Of a DNA stretch of 64,000 nucleotides, positions 52,944 through 60,753 are shown piece after piece. Position numbers and translations under genes: made by a program. Numbering within the stretch: position 1 is the first letter of the stretch; each line of letters starts with the position of its first letter. Source of the stretch: CAYNHQ01 sp964397255 (GTDB taxonomy: Bacteria; Bdellovibrionota_G; JALEGL01; DATDPG01); contig CAYNHQ010000006.1 in NCBI GenBank assembly GCA_964397255.1, positions 62,001-126,000 of the forward strand, written 5' to 3'. The notes beneath the pieces were generated by a model, which did not search any database, had not been told where the DNA came from, and worked only from the letters and a program-made list of their open reading frames with translations.

Positions 52944-53999
52944 TTACCCCGCAGTGGTGGGGGGCGTCGAGAGAATTTCTTTTTTGAGGGCGATCGCTTC
53001 GAGCGCCTTTCCGGCACGGGTGACCGCCAGAGCGATCATTTGATCGTCGGAAAGGGAAAGCCGGCGACCGCGTTCATCAGGTACGGCCAAGAGAACGGAA
53101 ACAACTTGGTCTCGAAAGAGGATGGGGATGAATCGGACTTGCTGAGCATATGAAATCTGTAACAGATCGAATCCAAGTTCGCTGGCTCTGTTCCGAACAA
53201 TTTCTCCTCGAAACTCACGCCGTGAGGCGAAGGCCGTATTGAGGGCGTTTTCGCTATTCAAGGGCACATGAATGTCCGCAAATTCTCGGGCGTGTGTTGG
53301 GAATCCCCGAACAATCCAACCCGAAAAACGGTCTCGACGGTTCACATAGACCGCCATTCGAGGAAAATAGGACCCGAGAAAATCGAGAAGAGCATCAAAA
53401 ACGTCTTCCTTGGTCGATGCATCCACATATCGTCTGACCAACTGGGGAAAGGGAATTTCGACCCGAGCGGTTGTAAATTTCCCCTCATACTCCATGTCCA
53501 GGTCGGTACTGAGATCATGGGTAACCTCGATACTTTCGTCTCCCCCCGCCACATCCGCGTAGCGCTGGGGACGGGCGATATTATAGAAGCGCTCCAGCGC
53601 GGCCAAAATCCAGACTTCCGGCGCCACCACAAGCTGAACCCGTTTCCCCGATTTAAACCCTAGTTCATCCACGGCGGCGACATCACCCGGATCGCTGATC
53701 GCCACGTGGAGGTTCTGATCCATTTTGAACGGAATCAGGCAATGCTTTTCAGCAAAACCCGCCGTCACCAAATCAAGAATAGTTCGCGGAATCCCTTCAA
53801 AGTCTCCCAATTTAGCGGCGGGGGCGCGAAGTTGTTCGGCCAACACTTGCACCAATACCGTGTCCTTCACCATTCCGAGTTCGATCAGATTCGTTCCCAG
53901 CTTTCCACCCGACATTTGTTGGGCTTCCAACGCTTTTTCGAGCTGCTGACGCGTGATCATTTTTTTTGAGATGAGCAGCTCGCCCAATTTCATCGCCAT
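52944..53999 (-). CDS. MshEN-domain protein with GAF-like C-terminus
   Basis: A 351-residue cytoplasmic protein. The N-terminal MshEN/GspE_N domain (~1-150; KLGELLISKKMITRQQLEKALEAQ, ISDPGDVAAVDEL) binds c-di-GMP in some members; the C-terminal half (~190-345) looks GAF-like. No ATPase domain. Such proteins are common in Myxococcota and relatives. A promoter directly upstream predicts a leaderless message. The stop abuts the dcd ATG. Confidence 0.7.
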   Translation of the reverse strand: MAMKLGELLISKKMITRQQLEKALEAQQMSGGKLGTNLIELGMVKDTVLVQVLAEQLRAPAAKLGDFEGIPRTILDLVTAGFAEKHCLIPFKMDQNLHVAISDPGDVAAVDELGFKSGKRVQLVVAPEVWILAALERFYNIARPQRYADVAGGDESIEVTHDLSTDLDMEYEGKFTTARVEIPFPQLVRRYVDASTKEDVFDALLDFLGSYFPRMAVYVNRRDRFSGWIVRGFPTHAREFADIHVPLNSENALNTAFASRREFRGEIVRNRASELGFDLLQISYAQQVRFIPILFRDQVVSVLLAVPDERGRRLSLSDDQMIALAVTRAGKALEAIALKKEILSTPPTTAG

Positions 54000-54006
54000 G
54001 GAAGGG

Positions 54007-54035
54007 ATCTTAAGCTTATTTCAGGTACAACCCAA
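54007..54035 (-). promoter_or_regulatory. Sigma70-like promoter of the MshEN-dcd-BMC string
   Basis: On the minus strand: TTGGGT (54035-54030), 17-bp spacer, TAAGAT (54012-54007). Predicted start is at about 54000, one base before the ATG at 53999, and there is no ribosome site. Confidence 0.42.
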
Positions 54036-54064
54036 GCCGTGCTTTTTTGCCGAAGATCCGTACA

Positions 54065-55615
54065 ATGCCGTCAATGCGCCTTGCCTTCGAACGGCGCGAG
54101 CCGGTGGTAACCCTTCGTAATGCGTTTTCCCATCCCTATGACGGAGCCATCGCCGCCGCGCGAACCTGTTATTCTCCCGATGTCGTCGGTGCGGAAGAAA
54201 TCACGCCGAAGCAGCGAGAAACCATCGGGCCTCTTACGTTCAATGCGGGGCACCACACGATTTATCAGCATGCGACATTTGAATTCGGCCTCGAAAATGT
54301 TTCACGCCACCTTGTCTGGGCGGTGCTTCATAGCTTCCCTTTTTACAACACGGACCAGCAAAGCCAGCGCTACGTTCGACAAAATGAAGTTCGGGCGTTT
54401 CTTCCTCCCATCGAAGGCCAAGCGCTGGAACTCTATCGCTCGGCGATTCTCGATTCGTTTGAGACCTATCAACGCCTGGGAGAAATATTAAAGGGAGAAA
54501 CCCTTCGAATCATCGGAAACATTCGTCACTACGATCGTCATCCACACGAACGGCTTCGGAAAAAAATCGACCGTGAGGCCGATAAGAAAGCCATCGAAGT
54601 CGCGAGGTACGTCCTTCCCATCGCTACTCATACATCGATGGTTTACACGGTTTCAGGATTAGTTCTTCATCGTCTCCGCCGAATGATGCACGGCGGAGAT
54701 CTCCCCTTCGAATCCTCCCGCGTGATCGGGCAAATGGTTCGGGTTGTCGAAGCGATCGATCCCGATTTCTTTTCGAAAGTCGGCGAGCCTCCGCTCGAGC
54801 GTGAGGATATTTTCGAATCCACGTTTGTGGAAGAAGGTCCTTCATTCGATGCGAATGAATGGGATCGCGAATTGGAAGGCCAATCGTTTAGCCGATTGGT
54901 GGATTACACCCAAGATGCGGAAAAATGGATCGCCCGCTCGGTGCGGCTGAGCTTGGGGAAATCGGCGACTTCCTTAAGTGATGTGGATTGGGTGGCGCTT
55001 GCCCTGGACCCGAAAAAGAATCCCTATCGTGTCGAAAAAATTAATTTGGGGACCCATTCTCCGATTTTGCGATCCCTGCAGCACGTGTATTACACGTTTT
55101 ACAAGCGCCTCAGCCATTCTGCTGACTCTCAAAATCAGCGACATCGAATGGTGCCTGGCTCGCGCCCCCTGTATCAATTGATGGATTCCGCCCAGCCCGA
55201 CTTTTACGTTCCCTTGCTCATCGAAAAAAATTCCCAAGCACGAGATATATATGAAGCGTTCATGAAAAAAATATGGAAAACAAAAAACGATCTTCTCGAG
55301 ATGGGTGTGTCGCGCGAATTTGCGCTTTATGTTCTTCCCAACGCCACGCAAGTCCGTTTCGTTGAATCGGGTTCACTCCTTCACCTCTTACATAAATGGA
55401 CGCAACGAACCTGCCTCAATGCCCAGGAAGAAATTTTTCGCGCTTCGATGGAAGAAATCCGACAGGTGATTCGTGTTCATCCCTTTCTCGCCAAATACAT
55501 CGGTCCTCCCTGCGTGATACGAAACAATGTGGTCTCTCCGAAATGCACCGAGGGAGATCACTTCTGCGGCGTCCCCGTCTGGAATTCATTCCCGAATATC
55601 GAGAGAGCTTTGTAA
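54065..55615 (+). CDS. Tandem-domain ThyX-like protein (FAD-dependent thymidylate synthase family)
   Basis: A 516-residue protein with two ThyX-like halves. The first (~1-230) has ARTCYSP, GHHTIYQHATFEF and DQQSQRYV (~97-104), but the usual RHR triplet reads LHS (~88-90). The second (~300-500) has THSPILRSLQHVYYTF and QNQRHRMVPGSRP (~354-366), with RHR present but the downstream SQRY replaced. Classic ThyX is a ~220-250-residue single domain that methylates dUMP using folate and FAD. Fused two-domain members exist; activity is likely but not certain. The ATG at 54065 or 54074 is the start (a TTG at 54047 is also in frame). Confidence 0.8.
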   Translation: MPSMRLAFERREPVVTLRNAFSHPYDGAIAAARTCYSPDVVGAEEITPKQRETIGPLTFNAGHHTIYQHATFEFGLENVSRHLVWAVLHSFPFYNTDQQSQRYVRQNEVRAFLPPIEGQALELYRSAILDSFETYQRLGEILKGETLRIIGNIRHYDRHPHERLRKKIDREADKKAIEVARYVLPIATHTSMVYTVSGLVLHRLRRMMHGGDLPFESSRVIGQMVRVVEAIDPDFFSKVGEPPLEREDIFESTFVEEGPSFDANEWDRELEGQSFSRLVDYTQDAEKWIARSVRLSLGKSATSLSDVDWVALALDPKKNPYRVEKINLGTHSPILRSLQHVYYTFYKRLSHSADSQNQRHRMVPGSRPLYQLMDSAQPDFYVPLLIEKNSQARDIYEAFMKKIWKTKNDLLEMGVSREFALYVLPNATQVRFVESGSLLHLLHKWTQRTCLNAQEEIFRASMEEIRQVIRVHPFLAKYIGPPCVIRNNVVSPKCTEGDHFCGVPVWNSFPNIERAL

Positions 55616-55618
55616 CAA

Positions 55619-56275
55619 ATGCCCCCTATGAAGGATCCACCGAACTCAAGCCTTCAACGGATTTTCGTTCTTATTACGGCATTGGCGCTCTCTTCCGGCT
55701 TTTCCCTTCTTGTTTATGTTTTGGCGAAAATTTCGATGGTTGGGGCGTTAGGAATAACTCTCTCGGTACTTTTGCTCACAACAAGCATGCTCTGGGTACG
55801 AATGAGGGCCGATGAGAAAGCCCAGACCAGAAGGTATCTGAAAGTGGGTACGTATTGTGGTGTGGCGGCTACTCTGTCGTATGATCTATCCCGACTGATC
55901 CTCATTCGAATTACGGGAATAAAATTTTGGCCTTTCGACATTTTTTCAATCTTCGGAAAAGCTCTCGTCGGGGAAAAATATGATGGATGGTGGGTCACTA
56001 TTTTGGGCGTGATGTTTCATCTGATGAACGGAATCGGATTCAGTATTGCCTATGTAATTTGGTGGGGGCGCCGCGGAGTTGCCTTCGGAATTCTTTGGGC
56101 TCTTGCGCTCGAGCTCATCATGATCACCATTTACCCAAGTTGGTTGGGATTCAAGGCGCTGCCCGAGTTTCTTTCCGTATCCATCGTGGGCCACTTGGTC
56201 TATGGAACAATTCTCGGATTCGTTGCTAAAAGACTCCTATATGAAAAGGTTAATAAAAGCGGATCTGTTTCATGA
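55619..56275 (+). CDS. Polytopic membrane protein A of the toxin operon
   Basis: A 218-residue protein with about five or six membrane helices and a basic cytoplasmic loop (~60-70). No family recognised with confidence. It starts 3 bp after the ThyX-like gene stop and overlaps the next gene by ATGA. Its base composition looks more A+T-rich than the flanking genes. Role in the downstream toxin system (export, membrane immunity) is inference from position. Confidence 0.55.
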   Translation: MPPMKDPPNSSLQRIFVLITALALSSGFSLLVYVLAKISMVGALGITLSVLLLTTSMLWVRMRADEKAQTRRYLKVGTYCGVAATLSYDLSRLILIRITGIKFWPFDIFSIFGKALVGEKYDGWWVTILGVMFHLMNGIGFSIAYVIWWGRRGVAFGILWALALELIMITIYPSWLGFKALPEFLSVSIVGHLVYGTILGFVAKRLLYEKVNKSGSVS

Positions 56276-57411
56276 ATCAAACCTTGACTAACTTGTTCTG
56301 GAAAACACTTCCTGCTCGAGCCCATTTCTTCTCACGTTCGGCATTTTACGCCTTGTCGGACGGATTTTATCTATGCGCAGGGCCCTCTATCGCCGGATGG
56401 CTCTCCTTGGGAGCTTTCATTTCCGGCGTCACCTTCGGCTGGACTCATTTTCTATTCTCCACGGTCTTCACGGAGTCGCGCGCTCTTCTCATGTTTCTCA
56501 TTTTCCTCGCCGTGAGCTCAGCAAATTTAGGACTTCTATTTACGCTTGGCTTCGCGATCGGCGATCTTTTCTTGAACCCCGACCAAATTCCTTCTCCACT
56601 CACTGCCTCGAATTGGGTCGATTTCTATCTGCCACATCTGCTGGAATACACATTGATCTCGCTCATGACGGTGCAAGTGCCCTTAGTCACAAAGGGCTTG
56701 CTTTCTCGATTCACTTTTGCAGCGCGATTGAATCAAACGAAACGAAGAACTGCGGCCATCGGTGGGCATTTATTTCTGACGCTCGCCCTTGTTTATTTTT
56801 GGAGTCAGGGTCTCCCGCTTCTCATCCGGCCGCTTTACACCTGGCCCCACGGTGAGCCAGGTTCAGAAGCCATGTGGCCACTACAGGAAGAGTTTTATTG
56901 GCTGCTCGCTGTGGCCGCTCTTGCCTCTATCACTCGAGTTTATCTTCAGTGCCGGTTAGCGGAACAACCCGAAGAGGTATCGAAAATCACACCGTATGAG
57001 ACGCATTACCGTGAAATGGAACTGAAATCACGTCGGGCTTCGAAACCATACCTCTGGTTTACGGTTGTTTTTTTGAGTCTCTGGTCAACGCTCCTGATCG
57101 CGGGGATGATGTCGGCCTGGTTCGATGCACTGTTCGCGCTGGCGATCATCCTTCTTATTCGTGCCGCGCGGGAGAAATTGATTTCTCTTCCGTTGGGGAA
57201 GTGGCCGAAGATTGCGGCAAAGATTCCGTTGGTCTTGAAAATCCTCCTAGGCTTCGGAATTGTCTACGCCGTTTCGTGGTTGGTCGTTCGGACCCAGATG
57301 AATGCAGGACTTCAAAGTCTCCGAGGGATTCTTATGATGACGTTGTTTGCGATGGTCGTCGTTTACCTTCTTCATCCCATCATGAAATCGAGGGAGACAC
57401 CGGCAGAATGA
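56272..57411 (+). CDS. Polytopic membrane protein B of the toxin operon
   Basis: A 379-residue protein with about eight or nine predicted membrane helices, a large loop (~180-215) and a cytoplasmic segment (~235-262). No family recognised. ATGA overlaps on both sides place it firmly between membrane protein A and the toxin-like gene. A transporter, translocation partner or membrane immunity function would all fit; the sequence does not decide. Confidence 0.55.
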   Translation: MNQTLTNLFWKTLPARAHFFSRSAFYALSDGFYLCAGPSIAGWLSLGAFISGVTFGWTHFLFSTVFTESRALLMFLIFLAVSSANLGLLFTLGFAIGDLFLNPDQIPSPLTASNWVDFYLPHLLEYTLISLMTVQVPLVTKGLLSRFTFAARLNQTKRRTAAIGGHLFLTLALVYFWSQGLPLLIRPLYTWPHGEPGSEAMWPLQEEFYWLLAVAALASITRVYLQCRLAEQPEEVSKITPYETHYREMELKSRRASKPYLWFTVVFLSLWSTLLIAGMMSAWFDALFALAIILLIRAAREKLISLPLGKWPKIAAKIPLVLKILLGFGIVYAVSWLVVRTQMNAGLQSLRGILMMTLFAMVVVYLLHPIMKSRETPAE

Positions 57412-58307
57412 TCTGGATTCTTACGGCGCTGATCACTTTGCTGTCACCTCACGTAGCCTGGGCGGACAATTGTGGAGGTCTCCATGATTGCTTCAATACG
57501 GTTTATGCGGCGCTTGCAGCGCTTGCGGGCGTAAGTCTCTTCGGGACGATGGTAAGTCTCGGACTGAATCTTTTTCCCCTGACGGCCATCCCGAAAGGAA
57601 TTGCGGAAGCCATTACCGGCACGGACTTGATCACCGGCACGGAATTGGCGTTGTGGGAACGTGCGGTGGGTGTCGTTCCAGTGGCGGGAGAAATCGTAAA
57701 AGAGGGAGCCGCCGTCGTCAGGGGTATGGAGGCGGTGAGCGCCGTAGCGCGTGGAGTCGATGAACTCGCCGATATTGAGCGAGGTGCAGAAGCAGCCGCA
57801 GACATCGCCCGTGTCGGAGAAGGTGCGGCGAATGTAGTTCGAGAAGCGGAAGCGGTCGTCGAGGGGGGAGAAGCAGCTTCAGTCGGTCAAAAGGTCATTT
57901 CGGAAGAGAGCGCTATAGGAAAGATCTCCAACGAACAATTCGCATCGGATCTTGAGAAAGTCGGCTTTTCAAATGAATATATCGATCAAGTGTTAAAAGG
58001 TTGTGAGCAAGGTACGATCGAGAAAAAAATCGCCGGAGAGGAGGGTGCGTCATTTCATCGTTGGTGGGGAGGTGAAGCGGCTGAGAATGGCCGTTGGGGA
58101 TTCGGAGGAGAGTATCTAGATTCAGCTGAAGCTCGAAATATCTTCTCTATTCCGAACGAAAATACGATGGAAAACATGTCGAACTTCCGGATCAAACCAG
58201 GGCAGACTTATTACGATTCCGTCTCTACTCCGTTGTTCGGACACGGCGGAAAGGGTGTCCAAAGATTCATCATTGACCATATTAAAGGTATGGAGAAACT
58301 AAAATGA
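57408..58307 (+). CDS. Secreted polymorphic-toxin-like protein with PT-TG-like pre-toxin segment
   Basis: A 299-residue protein starting at the ATG at 57408 in an ATGA overlap (upstream in-frame codons to 57201 are inside gene B). Order: signal peptide (~1-19), hydrophobic helix (~33-56), a segment ITGTDLITGTELALWERAVG (~69-88) followed by PVAGE that matches the PT-TG pre-toxin pattern, an Ala/Glu-rich helical region (~100-180) and a compact C-terminal domain (~209-299) with HRWWGG (R218), PNENTMENMS and GHGGKGVQ (Q285). Arg early and a Gln after a Gly-rich turn recall TNT/ADP-ribosyltransferase-type NAD-dependent toxins; this last point is tentative. Confidence 0.65.
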   Translation: MIWILTALITLLSPHVAWADNCGGLHDCFNTVYAALAALAGVSLFGTMVSLGLNLFPLTAIPKGIAEAITGTDLITGTELALWERAVGVVPVAGEIVKEGAAVVRGMEAVSAVARGVDELADIERGAEAAADIARVGEGAANVVREAEAVVEGGEAASVGQKVISEESAIGKISNEQFASDLEKVGFSNEYIDQVLKGCEQGTIEKKIAGEEGASFHRWWGGEAAENGRWGFGGEYLDSAEARNIFSIPNENTMENMSNFRIKPGQTYYDSVSTPLFGHGGKGVQRFIIDHIKGMEKLK

Positions 58308-58570
58308 TAAGTAACCTTCAGCAGGCACTCGATATGATTGACGATTCCAAGGCAACGCGGGATCTTCTTCATGCGCACGGTGCAAATGTAACCAAGCTAA
58401 TTGATCAAATTCGAAAAGAACTCCTTCGCATACAGAACACAACCGACTACAAGAATGCTTCGAAGACGCGCCTTTACCTATGGGTCGGTGATTCGTTCCC
58501 GATTCCTTTTAGTCCGCTCGCCCAACTGCTTTTCAAGATTTCAGAAGATTTCAATGGGAAGGTCGGCTAG
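58304..58570 (+). CDS. Probable immunity protein
   Basis: An 88-residue, mostly helical, soluble protein with no family I recognise. It starts inside the toxin stop (ATGA), which is the usual arrangement for a cognate immunity gene. The C-terminal half (YLWVGDSFPIPFSPLAQLLFKI) is hydrophobic. The immunity role is an inference from position and size. Confidence 0.5.
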   Translation: MISNLQQALDMIDDSKATRDLLHAHGANVTKLIDQIRKELLRIQNTTDYKNASKTRLYLWVGDSFPIPFSPLAQLLFKISEDFNGKVG

Positions 58571-58593
58571 CTAGATCCTCGCGTGCAATAAGA

Positions 58594-59304
58594 TTATTTC
58601 TGGCAGGTGCAGCCTTTTTTCGAGGCTTCTTGAAGAGCTTTTTTCAGCGAATCGAACGACACATTGTACTTGTTGGCTTCCACTCGATTGGCGAGATCGC
58701 CATGAATGACTTTTTTTAGCTTTAAGAGTTCCACTTGATCATAGGCGTCTTCGATCGATGCCGAACTGCGATCCACTTTCTGATTCAATTCGAATTCACA
58801 CGTGTTTCGATCGGAATACGTGGTCGGCCCAAGGAGGGCATTCCCCCAATTTTTGCAGCTCTCCCTGCCAGGGTGCCCCACAAATTTAATGCTATCTTTC
58901 ACCGGGCCCCGCGCCTCACCACCACCTGCCGCGGCCCCGCCCGCGTATCCTCCTCCACCTTCATCTTCCTCATCAAAGTAATCAAAACCTGGAGAGGGTG
59001 ATGATGGAGCATAATAGCCCCCATCCCCTCCTGGCGGCGCAAACCCACCTCCTGCGGGAGGAATGGGTGGCACCGTCGCATCTCCTGGAAGGGGAGCATA
59101 GCCTGGGTAAGGTTGATTCCATCCGGGGGCTGCTGCTGCACCCCCCCCCGGCGCCACCGGCGCGGGTGTCGCGTAAGGATTCGGGTAGGGTGCAGGTGTG
59201 GCGTAGGGATTTGCCCCCGTCACTTGCGCGCTCGCCCCCGAGAGAGCTGTCGCAGAGAGCCAAAAGAGGGCGGATCGAACACAATATTTCCAATGACTTA
59301 GCAT
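58594..59304 (-). CDS. Exported Pro/Gly-rich protein with Cys-containing C-terminus
   Basis: A 236-residue protein: signal peptide (~1-27), a long low-complexity region (~30-135) rich in P, G, A and Y, including the repeat NPYATPAP twice (32-39, 42-49), then a folded-looking C-terminal domain (~145-236) with cysteines in RESCKNW, RNTCEFE and GCTCQ, probably two disulfides. AAGG 6 nt upstream supports the ATG at 59304; an ATG at 59343 is possible. Function unknown. Confidence 0.55.
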   Translation of the reverse strand: MLSHWKYCVRSALFWLSATALSGASAQVTGANPYATPAPYPNPYATPAPVAPGGGAAAAPGWNQPYPGYAPLPGDATVPPIPPAGGGFAPPGGDGGYYAPSSPSPGFDYFDEEDEGGGGYAGGAAAGGGEARGPVKDSIKFVGHPGRESCKNWGNALLGPTTYSDRNTCEFELNQKVDRSSASIEDAYDQVELLKLKKVIHGDLANRVEANKYNVSFDSLKKALQEASKKGCTCQK

Positions 59305-59347
59305 CCTCAACCTTCGTTCCCAAAAGAATATAGCACCTTCCATGCCA

Positions 59348-59746
59348 CTAGTGGAGGGGGGGATCGCGCCGATCTTCTTGTAATTCTTGAAGAAATTCCT
59401 TCATAAGCTGCACTTTTCCCTCCTGATGAAGCCTTTGTGACTCACGAAAGTCTACCCATGCGAGTAGGACCATCCCACCGGCCGCAATGAACGCCAACGT
59501 AACGTAAATGAGAAACCATGTGGGCCGCGACGGCAAGAGTGTCTCTCTTAACGGCAGGAGGAGAAGAGCCTCAGCCACGAGCAGAAGCGAAATTCCAATT
59601 CTTCGCCAGAGTTTCGACTTCGTATAGGGATACACATCCTGGCCGCTTTTTTGGTCCGAACGAAAAAGAGAAAACTCGCGCAACGTCATAATTGAAATGA
59701 CCAGAATCGCGCCTCCAAACAAACCCCACATGACCCCAGGCGTCAT
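59348..59746 (-). CDS. Hypothetical membrane protein
   Basis: A 132-residue protein with three predicted membrane helices (~4-22, 50-66, 80-98) and an acidic C-terminal helix (~105-130). No family recognised. Same strand as the Pro/Gly-rich gene, with a 43-bp gap, so possibly one operon. The start is the ATG at 59746; no ribosome site is visible. Confidence 0.5.
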   Translation of the reverse strand: MTPGVMWGLFGGAILVISIMTLREFSLFRSDQKSGQDVYPYTKSKLWRRIGISLLLVAEALLLLPLRETLLPSRPTWFLIYVTLAFIAAGGMVLLAWVDFRESQRLHQEGKVQLMKEFLQELQEDRRDPPLH

Positions 59747-59808
59747 TGACAAGAAAGTGTAGCATGAGCCCAGTTGCTGCTCGATAGGGGCTCTGATAGA
59801 CGGACGCC

Positions 59809-60753
59809 GTGGAAAAAAGAATCGCCATTGTGGGATATGGAAATGTCGGGGAACCCTGGGCTCTCAACCTTCGCGACAGCGGTTGGAAGATCGATGTGCT
59901 TCTTCGATCTAATTCCAAATTGGAAGAGCGCGCCCGCAAAAATAATTTTTCTCCAAAATCTCTGGATCACGTAAGCGACTCTCCTCATCTCGCCCTTCTT
60001 CTTCCCGACGATGCCATGCCCTTATTTTGGAATGAGTTCGGAAATAAAATCCGCCCAGGCCAAAGCCTTATCTTCGCGCATGGATTCGCGCTTCATTATC
60101 AAACCGTTCCTTGGCCGAAAGAATGCAATTGGATTCTCGTCGCACCAAAGGGAATTGGCCGCGCCATTCGAGAACGTTTCCTGGAAAAGAGTGGAGTCCC
60201 GGCCGTTCTATCGGTAGAAAACGATGCCACGGGCGAGGGATGGGAAATCGCCGAAGCCATTGCAGAAGGAATTGGTTCCACCCGCGTAGGAATTTATCGG
60301 TCTACGGCGAAAGAAGAAGTGGAAGCGGACCTTTTTTCCGAACAAACGCTTCTTTGCGGCGGACTTCCACGCCTGGTCGCCGAAACCTATGATGTCTTAG
60401 TCGCCAACGGAATTCGCCCCGAAGTGGCTTATCTCGAGTGCGTTCACGAGCTGGCTTACATTACGAATCTTTTCCAAGAAAAAGGAATCTCCGCGACTCT
60501 TCGACTGGCAAGTCCCACGGCCCGATTCGGCGGATTGCAACGAGGAAAGGAGCTTCTTGCTGCGCCCCTTCGTGAAAGACTCGAGGCCATTTTTGCCCAA
60601 ATTCATAAAGGTGCCTTCGTGCGCGAACTCAGGCAGGAAGCCGATGCTGGATATCCCGTTACACGAAAAGCGATGGAGGAATTGGATGCCAGCTCGATCG
60701 AAGTCGTGGGAACTCGCGTTCGAAAAGAAATGACCAGGGGAGGAACGAAATGA
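59809..60753 (+). CDS. Ketol-acid reductoisomerase homologue at the head of the CoA operon
   Basis: A 314-residue class I KARI-like protein. NADP-binding GYGNVGEPWALNLRDSGW (~9-26), AHGFALHY (~90-97), PKGIGRAI (~113-120) and both metal sites are kept: D174 and E178 in EADLFSEQTLLCGG, E210 and E214 in LECVHEL. KARI normally makes dihydroxyisovalerate in valine synthesis. Here it is fused by a 4-nt overlap to panB and no panE is present, so it may reduce ketopantoate; IlvC has this side activity in other bacteria. GTG start. An ordinary IlvC displaced from its operon remains possible. Confidence 0.8.
   Translation: MEKRIAIVGYGNVGEPWALNLRDSGWKIDVLLRSNSKLEERARKNNFSPKSLDHVSDSPHLALLLPDDAMPLFWNEFGNKIRPGQSLIFAHGFALHYQTVPWPKECNWILVAPKGIGRAIRERFLEKSGVPAVLSVENDATGEGWEIAEAIAEGIGSTRVGIYRSTAKEEVEADLFSEQTLLCGGLPRLVAETYDVLVANGIRPEVAYLECVHELAYITNLFQEKGISATLRLASPTARFGGLQRGKELLAAPLRERLEAIFAQIHKGAFVRELRQEADAGYPVTRKAMEELDASSIEVVGTRVRKEMTRGGTK

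Noticed and set aside
57201..57407. N-terminal extension of the toxin-like protein
   Set aside because: It lies inside membrane gene B, and the ATG at 57408 gives a proper signal peptide and the ATGA overlap seen in the rest of the operon.
59150..59225. Tandem DNA repeat as a mobile or regulatory element
   Set aside because: The two near-copies simply encode the NPYATPAP peptide repeat of the Pro/Gly-rich exported protein.
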